The notes beneath the pieces are model-generated. The model saw nothing but the letters and a program-made list of their open reading frames with translations. It ran no database searches and was not told the origin of the DNA. From Massilia sp. W12 (GTDB lineage: Bacteria > Pseudomonadota > Gammaproteobacteria > Burkholderiales > Burkholderiaceae_D), in assembly GCF_037300705.1 (NCBI RefSeq), contig NZ_CP147776.1, positions 434,001 through 498,000 of the forward strand: a stretch of DNA of 64,000 bases, written 5' to 3'. Position numbers and translations under genes: made by a program. How positions within the stretch are numbered: position 1 is the stretch's first letter; each line of letters opens with the position of its first letter. Below are positions 18,662-27,025 of this stretch, piece after piece.

Positions 18662-19930
18662 ATGAATTCTCATTCCGACACGTTCACGATTGTATTCCTC
18701 TGTTTTCTCTTTCTGACGCTCGGTTTGAAACTGTGGATCAATTCGCGGCATATCCGCCACATTCTGCGCCACCGTGGTCAGACCCCGCCAGAATTCGCCC
18801 ACAAAATCAGCCTGGAAGCGCACCAAAAAGCCGCCGCCTACACCATCGCCAAAACCAAGCTGGGCCTGATCTTGATGTTTATCAACGCCTGCGTGCTGCT
18901 GGGCTTCACCATCTTTGGCGGCTTGCAATGGCTCTCTGTCACCATGCTGGGCTGGTTCGGCCCCGGCTATTTATATCAAATCGGCCTGGTGTTTGGCTTT
19001 TCCTTTTTGACTGCGCTGATCGATTTGCCGGGCGATTATTACAACCAATTCGTGCTGGAAGAGAAATTCGGCTTCAATAAAATGGGGCTGGGTTTGTGGC
19101 TGCGCGATTTGTTCGCGCATACCGCTTTGGGCGTGGCGCTCGGCTTGCCGCTGCTGTGGGCGATTCTGTATTTGATGGCGCAAGCCGGCAGCTTATGGTG
19201 GTTGTACGCCTGGCTGGTGTTTACCGGCTTCATGCTGTTTATGCAAATCATCTTCCCCACCTTCATCGCGCCGCTGTTTAACAAATTCACCCCGCTGGAA
19301 GAGGGCGAATTGCGCCAGAGCATTGAGGGCTTGATGCAGCGCACAGGCTTTACCGCCAACGGCTTGTTTGTGGTCGATGGCAGCAAACGCAGCGCACACA
19401 GCAACGCCTATTTCGCAGGGCTGGGCGCCAAGAAACGGGTGGTGTTTTATGACACCCTGATCGCCCAGTTGAGCCAGGCGGAAATCATCGCCGTGCTGGC
19501 GCATGAGCTGGGGCATTTCAAATTGCGCCACGTCTTAAAACTGTTGGCCATGACCTCCTTGTCCAGTCTGGCGTTTTTCTTTGTGCTGGGCTGGCTCAAA
19601 GATCAAGTCTGGTTTTATCAGGGCCTGGGCGTGCAAGCGCTGCCGGTGGCGCATGTGAATGACGCCATGGCGCTGCTCCTGTTCATGCTGGTGCTGCCGG
19701 TGTTTACCTTCGCCCTGCAGCCGCTGCTTTCGCGCTCCTCGCGCAAACACGAATATGAGGCCGACGCCTTTGCCGCCCAACATGCGAGCGCTGATGACTT
19801 AATCTCATCCCTGGTCAAGATGTACGAAGAAAACGCCGCCACCTTGACCCCGGACCCCATCCATTCGATGTTTTACGACTCCCACCCGCCAGCCGCGTTG
19901 CGCATTGCGCATTTGCGCGCGCAGGCATGA
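18662..19930 (+). CDS. M48 (Ste24/CAAX-type) integral-membrane metalloprotease
   Basis: This 422-aa protein starts at the ATG at 18662. Multiple hydrophobic segments flank the zinc site: [13 protein letters not shown] with His281, Glu282 and His285, and a third ligand Glu364 in HEYEADAFA. This is the Ste24 pattern with a membrane-enclosed active site. Bacterial members of this type are inferred to take part in membrane-protein quality control; no prenylated substrates are expected. It is followed 13 bases later by phhB and then rsgA on the same strand, an arrangement common in Burkholderiales. Confidence 0.92.
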   Translation: MNSHSDTFTIVFLCFLFLTLGLKLWINSRHIRHILRHRGQTPPEFAHKISLEAHQKAAAYTIAKTKLGLILMFINACVLLGFTIFGGLQWLSVTMLGWFGPGYLYQIGLVFGFSFLTALIDLPGDYYNQFVLEEKFGFNKMGLGLWLRDLFAHTALGVALGLPLLWAILYLMAQAGSLWWLYAWLVFTGFMLFMQIIFPTFIAPLFNKFTPLEEGELRQSIEGLMQRTGFTANGLFVVDGSKRSAHSNAYFAGLGAKKRVVFYDTLIAQLSQAEIIAVLAHELGHFKLRHVLKLLAMTSLSSLAFFFVLGWLKDQVWFYQGLGVQALPVAHVNDAMALLLFMLVLPVFTFALQPLLSRSSRKHEYEADAFAAQHASADDLISSLVKMYEENAATLTPDPIHSMFYDSHPPAALRIAHLRAQA

Positions 19931-19943
19931 ACAAAGGAAAAAT

Positions 19944-20303
19944 ATGAGTACGACCCAAACACTGGCGGCGCAGCGCTGCCAACACCAGGAACAGGCTTTG
20001 GCTGAGGCAGAGATGCCGGCATTGCTGGCCGCCACGCCCGGCTGGCAAGTGGAAGGCGGCAAGCTGTGTAAAACCTTCGCCTTTGAAAACTATTACCAAA
20101 CCCTGGCGTTTGTGAATGCAATCGCCTGGGTGATTCATGCCGACGACCATCACCCCGAGCTGGTGGTGACGTATAACCGTTGCGTGGTGCGCTTTGACAC
20201 CCATTCCGTGAATGGCGGCAAAGGCGGTTTGTCGATCAATGATTTCATCTGCGCCGCCAAGCTGGAGCTGATCGCAGCACAGGGAAGCGCGCATGCGGGC
20301 TGA
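19944..20303 (+). CDS. phhB: Pterin-4a-carbinolamine dehydratase
   Basis: This 119-aa protein starts at the ATG at 19944 with AAAGGA upstream. The active-site signature [14 protein letters not shown] is intact, followed by [11 protein letters not shown] and the aspartate of NDF. The enzyme dehydrates 4a-hydroxytetrahydrobiopterin so that phenylalanine hydroxylase can recycle its cofactor; no phhA is in this window. Its 3' end overlaps the rsgA start by 11 bases, so the two are translationally coupled. Confidence 0.95.
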   Translation: MSTTQTLAAQRCQHQEQALAEAEMPALLAATPGWQVEGGKLCKTFAFENYYQTLAFVNAIAWVIHADDHHPELVVTYNRCVVRFDTHSVNGGKGGLSINDFICAAKLELIAAQGSAHAG

Positions 20304-21213
20304 CAAGCCGGGCAAGGCCGGCGCGCCGCTGCTGGGCGCGCAAATCATCGCCGCGCATGGCCGCCATTATCTGGCGCAAAGCGCAGACGGACAGCGCTGG
20401 CAAGTGGTGACGCGCGGTAAGAAAACCAATGTCGCCGTGGGCGATATGGTGCAAATGCTGCCCAGCTCGAAAGATCAGGCGGTGATTGAGCAGATTGATG
20501 AGCGGCGCACCCTGCTGTACCGCTCCGATCAGTACAAATCCAAGCTGCTGGCGGCGAATCTGGATCAGATTTTCATCGTCACCGCGACTGAACCGGGTTT
20601 TTCCGATGATCTGGTGTCGCGCGCACTGGTGGCGGCGGAAAGCGCCGGGCTGGAAGTGGTGTTGATCCTGAACAAAACCGATTTGAGCGAAAATCTGGCG
20701 CGCGCGCGCGAACGGATCGGGCGTTACGCCGCGCTCGGTTATCCGGTGCTGGAAGTGTCGGCCAGACAGGACGCGCCGCAGGTGCGCGCGCAATTGCTTG
20801 CGCTGATGCAGGGCAAGACGGCGATTTTGATCGGCCAGTCCGGCATGGGCAAATCCACCCTCATCAATTTACTCGTACCGGACGCCGACATCGCCACCCG
20901 GGAAATTTCCGCCGCACTCGATTCAGGCCGCCACACCACCACCTTTTGCCGCATGTACAGCCTGGAGCAGACCCGCATCATTGATTCACCCGGGTTTCAA
21001 GAATTCGGTCTGTATCATTTGAGCGAGGGCATGCTGGAACGCGCCTTCCGTGAATTCGCGCCGCATCTGGGCGCCTGCCGTTTTTATAATTGCCATCATC
21101 GCGCTGAACCCGGTTGCGCCATTCTGCACGCGCTGGAACAGGGCCAGATTGCGCCGGAACGGCATGCGCTGTATTTGCAATTGCTGCATGAATCGAGTCA
21201 AGTTGTTTACTGA
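20293..21213 (+). CDS. rsgA: Ribosome small-subunit GTPase RsgA
   Basis: This 306-aa circularly permuted GTPase helps late 30S maturation. An N-terminal OB-fold (about 10-75) is followed by the permuted motifs G4 (NKTD), G1 (GQSGMGKST) and G3 (DSPGFQ). The C-terminal zinc knuckle is [14 protein letters not shown]. The order G4-G1-G3 is diagnostic. The ATG overlaps the end of phhB, which fixes the start. Length is normal for the family. Confidence 0.97.
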   Translation: MRADKPGKAGAPLLGAQIIAAHGRHYLAQSADGQRWQVVTRGKKTNVAVGDMVQMLPSSKDQAVIEQIDERRTLLYRSDQYKSKLLAANLDQIFIVTATEPGFSDDLVSRALVAAESAGLEVVLILNKTDLSENLARARERIGRYAALGYPVLEVSARQDAPQVRAQLLALMQGKTAILIGQSGMGKSTLINLLVPDADIATREISAALDSGRHTTTFCRMYSLEQTRIIDSPGFQEFGLYHLSEGMLERAFREFAPHLGACRFYNCHHRAEPGCAILHALEQGQIAPERHALYLQLLHESSQVVY

Positions 21214-21296
21214 GCAGCTTTGCCGCACATGAGTGTTTCCTTTTGGAAATTTTCACTGTTGCCGAAAGCGTTTTTTCCTGTAATCATGGAGTACCT

Positions 21297-21324
21297 GTCC
21301 GCAAATCTGTGCGGACCCCGGAGG
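21297..21324 (+). promoter_or_regulatory. Hairpin abutting the ribosome site of the first kinase gene
   Basis: GTCCGCA (21297-21303) pairs with TGCGGAC (21310-21316) around a 6-base loop, and the GGAGG ribosome site begins 3 bases later at 21320. A stem so close to the ribosome site could affect initiation, but no alternative pairing that hides the site is obvious. Confidence 0.3.
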
Positions 21325-21335
21325 AGCGGCGCGGC

Positions 21336-24146
21336 ATGAGCATGTTTGTGCATGACAGTGAGTTGGCGGAACTGGAAATGCCGCAGGCGTCGGCAGACTT
21401 GCATGCGCAAATCCGCTTGGCCTGGGGCTTGCGCCAGCGCGACACGCGGCGCGCCTGGGCCTTGGCGACGCAACTCCTGGCGCAATTGCGGCCTCAACAA
21501 TCAGCCCAGCAAGCCCGCCTTTTATTGGTGCAGGGCGAAGCCAAATGGCTGTTCGCCGAACTCGACGCCGCGCGTGATTTCGCGCGCCAAGCCTTACAGA
21601 TTTTCTCCGACATACAAGACGGCAGCGGCGTGTGCGACTGCCATTGGCTGCTGGCGGCGGTTTTGCTCGACCAGGGCCGGCATGCGCAAGGCATCCACAA
21701 TCTGGAACAAGGCGCGAGTGCCGCGCAGCAGGGCGGCGATAGCGCGCGCGCCGCTATTTGCATGGCCGCTCAGGCGCGCTGGGCCATGCTGGCCGACAGT
21801 CTGCAAGCGCAGGCGCGCTTTGATGTGCAGCTCGACTTTGCCCGCGCCGAACAGGATCAGGGTTTAGCCGCCTGGATCGAAGATTACCGCGCCTTGCGCG
21901 CCTCGCGCCAAAACGATTTTGGCCGCGCCGCCTTGCATTTCATTCAATCGCATCAGGCCGCTCTGGCCACCGGGCAATTGCGCGCCGCCATCATCGCCGC
22001 CACCAATCTGGCGGAAGATTTGAACCGCCTGGGCGACCACCAATCGGCCTTGGAGCAAATGCAAAGAGCCTTGGAGCTGGCGCGCCCGACCGGCTGGCCG
22101 CGCAGCGTCGGGGCCTGCCTGTTGCACACAGCGGAAACCATGCGCCGGCTGCAGCGCTTAGATGCGGCGCAGGAATTATTGGACGAAGCGCGCCCGCTCA
22201 TGCAAGCGTTGGCGCAGGCGCGCAGTTACGCCCATGCGCTGCAATATCAAGGCGATCTGGCCTTGGATATGGGCGACCATGCGCGCGCGCTGGACTCTTT
22301 CCGCCAATTAGAGCAGCGCGCGATTGCGCTGCAACAGCGTGATTTCAAATGCATCGCCCTGCGCGGCCAGGCGCAAGCGCTGGCCGGCATGCAACAGCGT
22401 CCTGAAGCCGCCAGCGTGGCCATGCTGGCGCTGCAGGAAATGCGCCAAACCGACGATCTGTTCGGCCAGATTGCCGGCTTGCAAGTGCTGGCGCAAATTC
22501 ATGCGCGCGGCGACCTGCCACTGCCGCCAGATATAACGCAAGATCCGCGCGCGCTTGATGAAGTTGCGCGCGAAGCTTCGTTGCCGCTGTATTTTCTGAA
22601 ATCCGCTTTGCGCCTGGGGCGCAGCATTCCCGGCTACACCCTGCCGCTGTCGCTGCTGGACCAGCTGGCGCAGGAATACGCGCGCTGCGGCCAGTTTGAA
22701 GCCGCCTACCAGGTCAGCCAGGAAGCCAACGCCACGCGCGAGCGGGCCTTTTACGACCAGGCGCAAAATCGCGCGATTGCGCTGCAAATCAGCCACCGCA
22801 CCGAGCGCGCCCTGGCCGAAGGCGAACACCACCGGCAACTCGCGCAAGCCGAAGCCCGGCGCGCCTCGCTCTTGCAGCAAACCAGCGCCACCCTCGAACA
22901 TTTAAGCGCCATCGGCCAGGAGATCACCGGCCACCTGGATGCGCAAGCCGTGTATGAAGTGTTGTACCGCCATGTGCAAGACATGCTCGACACCAATTCC
23001 TTTGCGATTTATCGCTTTGAAGCCGAAAGCGGCTTGCTGCTGCGCAGTTTTGGCATAGAGCAGGGGGAGGTTCTGCCGTTCGGCAGCATCCCGCTTGATG
23101 ATCAGTATGCGAATTGCGCCCTGTGCGCACGCGAGCGTTGCGAAGTGCTGGCCGACGACCCCGACCCGGCCAGCCATTTGCATGGCTCGCTGGTCAGCCG
23201 CAGCGCCCTGTTTGTGCCGCTGCTGGTCAGCGAGGAATTGCTGGGCGTGATCACCGTGCAATCTGTGCGCCGGCATGCGTATGGCGAAAGAGAGCGCCTG
23301 ATTTTCCGCAGCCTGTGCGCGTATGGCGCGATTGCCTTGGACAATGCGCAAACCTATTTGCGCTTGCTGGAAGCGCAAAGCCAATTGGTGGCGCAGGAAA
23401 AAATGGCCGCACTGGGCAGCCTGGTGGCCGGCGTGGCGCATGAATTGAATACGCCAATCGGCAACAGCTTGACGATCGCCTCCACCCTGGATGATAAAAG
23501 CGCGGAATTCGCGCGCAAAGTAGAAGCCAACAGCCTGCGCCGCTCAGAATTGAACGCTTTTGTCGATGACGCGCGCGACGCCAGCGCCATGATGGTGCGG
23601 GTCTTGAGCAGTGCGGCAGAACTCTTGCACAGCTTTAAACAGGTGGCGATGGATCGCACCAGCGCGCAAAAGCGCAGCTTTGATCTGTTGCAGACCAGCC
23701 AGGAAATTGTCGCCACCATGATGAATCAGATCCGCCGCGCCGGGCATCAAATCATGATCAAAATCCCGCCCGGCATCCGCATGCACAGCTATCCCGGTCC
23801 GTATGGCCAGGTGATTACGAATTTCATCAACAACGCCTTGCTGCACGGTTTTGACGGAGTGGAACAGGGACAGATGGAATTGAGTGCGGAAATGCAGGGC
23901 GAGGACATGGTGCGGATCTGCTTTTCGGATAATGGGCGCGGCATCAGCGAACTCCATCTGAAGCGCATTTTCGAGCCATTTTTCACCACCAAACTGGGGC
24001 AGGGCGGCAGCGGGCTGGGTTTGAGCATCAGTTATAATATTGTAACTTCGATACTGCATGGACAAGTCAGCGCAATCAGTTCACCTGATGCCGGGGCCTG
24101 CTTTGTTTTACTCTTGCCATGTGAGGCGCCTGATGCGCCAGAATGA
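21336..24146 (+). CDS. Soluble sensor histidine kinase, TPR-GAF-HisKA-HATPase (paralog A)
   Basis: This 936-aa protein has no signal peptide or membrane segment. The ATG at 21336 follows GGAGG and begins at the same point (MSMF) as paralog B (MEMF); the frame is open 31 codons upstream. Domains: helical TPR-like repeats (about 25-480), a charged linker helix with NRAIALQISHRTERA, a GAF domain (about 525-675), a dimerisation helix with phospho-acceptor His702 in GVAHELNTPIGN, and a HATPase_c domain with N box NFINNALLHGF, G1 FSDNGRGI, FEPFFTT and G2 GQGGSGLGL. All catalytic boxes are intact. No receiver domain is fused. It ends in an ATGA that overlaps the open frame of the next kinase. The GAF ligand is unknown. 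Confidence 0.93.
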   Translation: MSMFVHDSELAELEMPQASADLHAQIRLAWGLRQRDTRRAWALATQLLAQLRPQQSAQQARLLLVQGEAKWLFAELDAARDFARQALQIFSDIQDGSGVCDCHWLLAAVLLDQGRHAQGIHNLEQGASAAQQGGDSARAAICMAAQARWAMLADSLQAQARFDVQLDFARAEQDQGLAAWIEDYRALRASRQNDFGRAALHFIQSHQAALATGQLRAAIIAATNLAEDLNRLGDHQSALEQMQRALELARPTGWPRSVGACLLHTAETMRRLQRLDAAQELLDEARPLMQALAQARSYAHALQYQGDLALDMGDHARALDSFRQLEQRAIALQQRDFKCIALRGQAQALAGMQQRPEAASVAMLALQEMRQTDDLFGQIAGLQVLAQIHARGDLPLPPDITQDPRALDEVAREASLPLYFLKSALRLGRSIPGYTLPLSLLDQLAQEYARCGQFEAAYQVSQEANATRERAFYDQAQNRAIALQISHRTERALAEGEHHRQLAQAEARRASLLQQTSATLEHLSAIGQEITGHLDAQAVYEVLYRHVQDMLDTNSFAIYRFEAESGLLLRSFGIEQGEVLPFGSIPLDDQYANCALCARERCEVLADDPDPASHLHGSLVSRSALFVPLLVSEELLGVITVQSVRRHAYGERERLIFRSLCAYGAIALDNAQTYLRLLEAQSQLVAQEKMAALGSLVAGVAHELNTPIGNSLTIASTLDDKSAEFARKVEANSLRRSELNAFVDDARDASAMMVRVLSSAAELLHSFKQVAMDRTSAQKRSFDLLQTSQEIVATMMNQIRRAGHQIMIKIPPGIRMHSYPGPYGQVITNFINNALLHGFDGVEQGQMELSAEMQGEDMVRICFSDNGRGISELHLKRIFEPFFTTKLGQGGSGLGLSISYNIVTSILHGQVSAISSPDAGACFVLLLPCEAPDAPE

Positions 24147-24184
24147 ATACAGGGCCGATCCCGGGAAAGGAAGACAGGCATAGC

Positions 24185-27025
24185 ATGGAGATGTTCGCCA
24201 CCAATGAGGAGCTGGAGCGGCTGGAGCAATTGCACTCCGCCGCCAGCGGGCCGGCGCGGCTGGCGGTTGTATTGTCGCTGGCCTGGTATTTATGCCAGCG
24301 CGATAGCGCGCGCGTGCCGCCCTTGCTGGAGGAAGCGCAAACCCTGCTGTACGGCGGCGGCCATCCTGTGCAATGCGAACAGGCCGCCAACCGCATCGAT
24401 GTGGTGCGCGCGCATCTGGCTTTATTGGCAGGCCGCTTGCAGGAAGCGCATGATCTGGCGCAACGCAGCATGCAAGAAGCGCAGCAGTTGGCGTGTTGGC
24501 GCAATCAATGCGACGCCGGCTGGATTCTGGCGCAAGCCTTGGCTGATTTCGGCGATTTGACGGGCAACCATGCGCTGCTGCAGCAAATACAGCAACTTGC
24601 CGCGCAACATGACGATATGGTGCGCGCGGATTTTTTTGAAATCGAATCCGCCAACTGGTTTTTGATGCGCGATCTGGACGCCGCGCAAGCGCGCTGGGGC
24701 CACCGCTGGCACGAAGAAATGGCCCCGCCGCCGCCCGGCGTGGCGATGTCGGCGCACACCTTCGTCGCGCTGCAGCACTTCCGCCGGGGAAATTTTGGCG
24801 CCTCCGTGAAAGCCTTTGTGCACGCCTATGACGCCGGGCTGTCCGTAGGCATTTTGCGCCGCGCGATTTTATGCGCCAGCAATATCGGCTACGCCTTTGC
24901 GCGCTTAAATGACCACCAGAGCGCACTCGAATGGAAACAACGCGCGCTGGATCTGGCGCGTCAGACCCACTGGCCGGGCAGTATCGGCGCCTGCCTGGTG
25001 CAGACCTCGGAAACCCTGCGCCAGATGGGACAGCTGGACGCCGCGCGGCAAATGATGAGCGAGGCGCTGCAAATCATGGCGGCGTATCAACAATCGCGCA
25101 ATTACGCGATTGCGCTCGGCGCCTCGGGCGACTTATCGCTGGAAGAAAAAAATTATCAGCAAGCGCTCGACACCTTCACCCTGCTGGAACGGCGCGCTGA
25201 AGAATTAGGCCACCAGGACTTTCACATGGACGCCTTGCGCGGCCAGGCGCATGCGCTCTCATGGCTGGGACAGGGCGAACAAGCGCGCGCGCGCGCCAGC
25301 GCAGCGCAGCGGCTGGCGGCCCGCCATAATGACGCCTACCACCAGATCGAAGCCTTGAAAGTGCTGGCAGATGTGTACAGCCGGCATGCCTTGGCGTCGC
25401 CGGAAGAGACCGGCGGCGTCAGCGCCGCCATGTATTATCTGCAGCAAGCCTTGGCGGTAGCCGCCACCATTGACGGTTACGCCATGCCGCCCGAAGTGCT
25501 GGACGCGCTGGCGCGCGAATATGCGCGCGCCAAACAGCATGGGCAAGCCTACGCCACCTCGCTGCAAGCGATTGCCGCGCGCGAAAAACGGCACAGCCAG
25601 CAAGCCACCAATCGCGCGATTGCGATGCAAGTGCGCTATCAAACCGAACGCGCGCGCGCCGAGGGCGAATACCATCGCAAACTGGCGGCCGCTGAAGCAC
25701 GCCGCGCCGCCACCTTGCAAGACACCGGCAAAACGCTCGAACGCTTATCCGCCATCGGCCAGGAAGTCACCGCCCAGCTGGATGTGCAACTGGTGTTCCA
25801 AACCCTGTATCGCCATGTGCAAGGCTTGCTGGATGTAAACGGCTTTGCGGTGTATCTGAGCGAAGCGGATGGCCAATCGCTGGCGCGCAGCTTCGGCATG
25901 GAAGGCGGCGTGCCGCTGCCCGGCGGGCGCGTATTGCTCGCCAATCCGAATGCCGCCTCAGCCCGCTGCGCGCGTGAAAAAACCGATCTGGTGTTGGCCA
26001 TCAATGGCAGCCACCCGGCGCACCTGCCCGGCACCATGTGCAACCGCAGCGCCCTGTTTGCGCCGCTGATGATAGGCGAGCGCGTATTGGGCGTGATGTC
26101 GGTGCAAAGCCTGCGCGAAAACGCGTTTGGCGAACGCGAGCGCAATCTGTTCCGCAGCCTGTGCGCATATGCCGCAATCGCGATCGACAACGCGCATGCA
26201 TATGCGCAATTGCAGGAAACCCAGAACCAGCTGGTGGAACAGGAAAAACTGGTGGCTTTAGGCAGCCTGGTGGCCGGCGTCGCGCATGAATTGAACACCC
26301 CCTTGGGCAACAGCCTGATCATTGCCTCCGCCTTGCAAATGAAAACCCTGCAGATTGAAGAACGGATGCAGGGACAGGCTATGCGCGCTGCTGAATTGCA
26401 ACATTACCTGTCAGAAGCGGAAGAAGCGGCCATGCTGATTGTGCGCGGCTTGCGCAATGCCGCCGACCTGGTCAACAGCTTCAAACAGGTGGCGGTGGAT
26501 CGCACCGCAGCGCGGCGCCGGGTCTTCGATTTGCAGCAAACCTGTAATGAATTGCTGGCCACCCTGAATAATCAAATCCGCCCGAGCGGCCATGAATTGC
26601 TGCTGGATGCGCCGCCGTCCTTGAGCATGGACAGCTACCCCGGCCCGCTGGGACAGGTTTTATCCAATCTGATCGCCAACTCGCTGATGCACGCATTTGC
26701 TGATGGTGAACGCGGCGTGATGCGGCTCACCGCGCATCAGGAAATTCCGGGCGAAGTGGTGATTGAGTTTTCTGACAATGGTTGCGGCATCCCGGCGCAA
26801 AATCTGGGACGGATTTTTGACCCATTCTTCACCACCAGAATGGGGCAGGGCGGCAATGGCCTGGGTTTATTCATCTGCTACAACATCGTCACTTCTCTGT
26901 TGCAAGGCAGTATCAGCGTGCGCAGCGCACCGGGACAGGGCACCCGCTTTGTCCTGATTTTGCCGCAAATCGCCCAGGCCCTGACCGACAGCGATGTCGA
27001 AGCCCTGCCACCCGGGAGCGCATGA
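24185..27025 (+). CDS. Soluble sensor histidine kinase, TPR-GAF-HisKA-HATPase (paralog B)
   Basis: This 946-aa protein is collinear with its neighbours. The ATG at 24185 gives MEMFATNEELERLEQL, which matches the start of paralog A (MSMFVHDSELAELEM). An in-frame ATG at 24143 overlaps the preceding stop as ATGA and would add 14 residues, so coupling may still matter. The TPR region, linker helix (NRAIAMQVRYQTERA) and GAF domain precede His701 in GVAHELNTPLGN. ATP-binding boxes are NLIANSLMHAF, FSDNGCGI, FDPFFTT and GQGGNGLGL. The HATPase region and the linker are closer to paralog C than to A. The signal is unknown. Confidence 0.93.
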   Translation: MEMFATNEELERLEQLHSAASGPARLAVVLSLAWYLCQRDSARVPPLLEEAQTLLYGGGHPVQCEQAANRIDVVRAHLALLAGRLQEAHDLAQRSMQEAQQLACWRNQCDAGWILAQALADFGDLTGNHALLQQIQQLAAQHDDMVRADFFEIESANWFLMRDLDAAQARWGHRWHEEMAPPPPGVAMSAHTFVALQHFRRGNFGASVKAFVHAYDAGLSVGILRRAILCASNIGYAFARLNDHQSALEWKQRALDLARQTHWPGSIGACLVQTSETLRQMGQLDAARQMMSEALQIMAAYQQSRNYAIALGASGDLSLEEKNYQQALDTFTLLERRAEELGHQDFHMDALRGQAHALSWLGQGEQARARASAAQRLAARHNDAYHQIEALKVLADVYSRHALASPEETGGVSAAMYYLQQALAVAATIDGYAMPPEVLDALAREYARAKQHGQAYATSLQAIAAREKRHSQQATNRAIAMQVRYQTERARAEGEYHRKLAAAEARRAATLQDTGKTLERLSAIGQEVTAQLDVQLVFQTLYRHVQGLLDVNGFAVYLSEADGQSLARSFGMEGGVPLPGGRVLLANPNAASARCAREKTDLVLAINGSHPAHLPGTMCNRSALFAPLMIGERVLGVMSVQSLRENAFGERERNLFRSLCAYAAIAIDNAHAYAQLQETQNQLVEQEKLVALGSLVAGVAHELNTPLGNSLIIASALQMKTLQIEERMQGQAMRAAELQHYLSEAEEAAMLIVRGLRNAADLVNSFKQVAVDRTAARRRVFDLQQTCNELLATLNNQIRPSGHELLLDAPPSLSMDSYPGPLGQVLSNLIANSLMHAFADGERGVMRLTAHQEIPGEVVIEFSDNGCGIPAQNLGRIFDPFFTTRMGQGGNGLGLFICYNIVTSLLQGSISVRSAPGQGTRFVLILPQIAQALTDSDVEALPPGSA

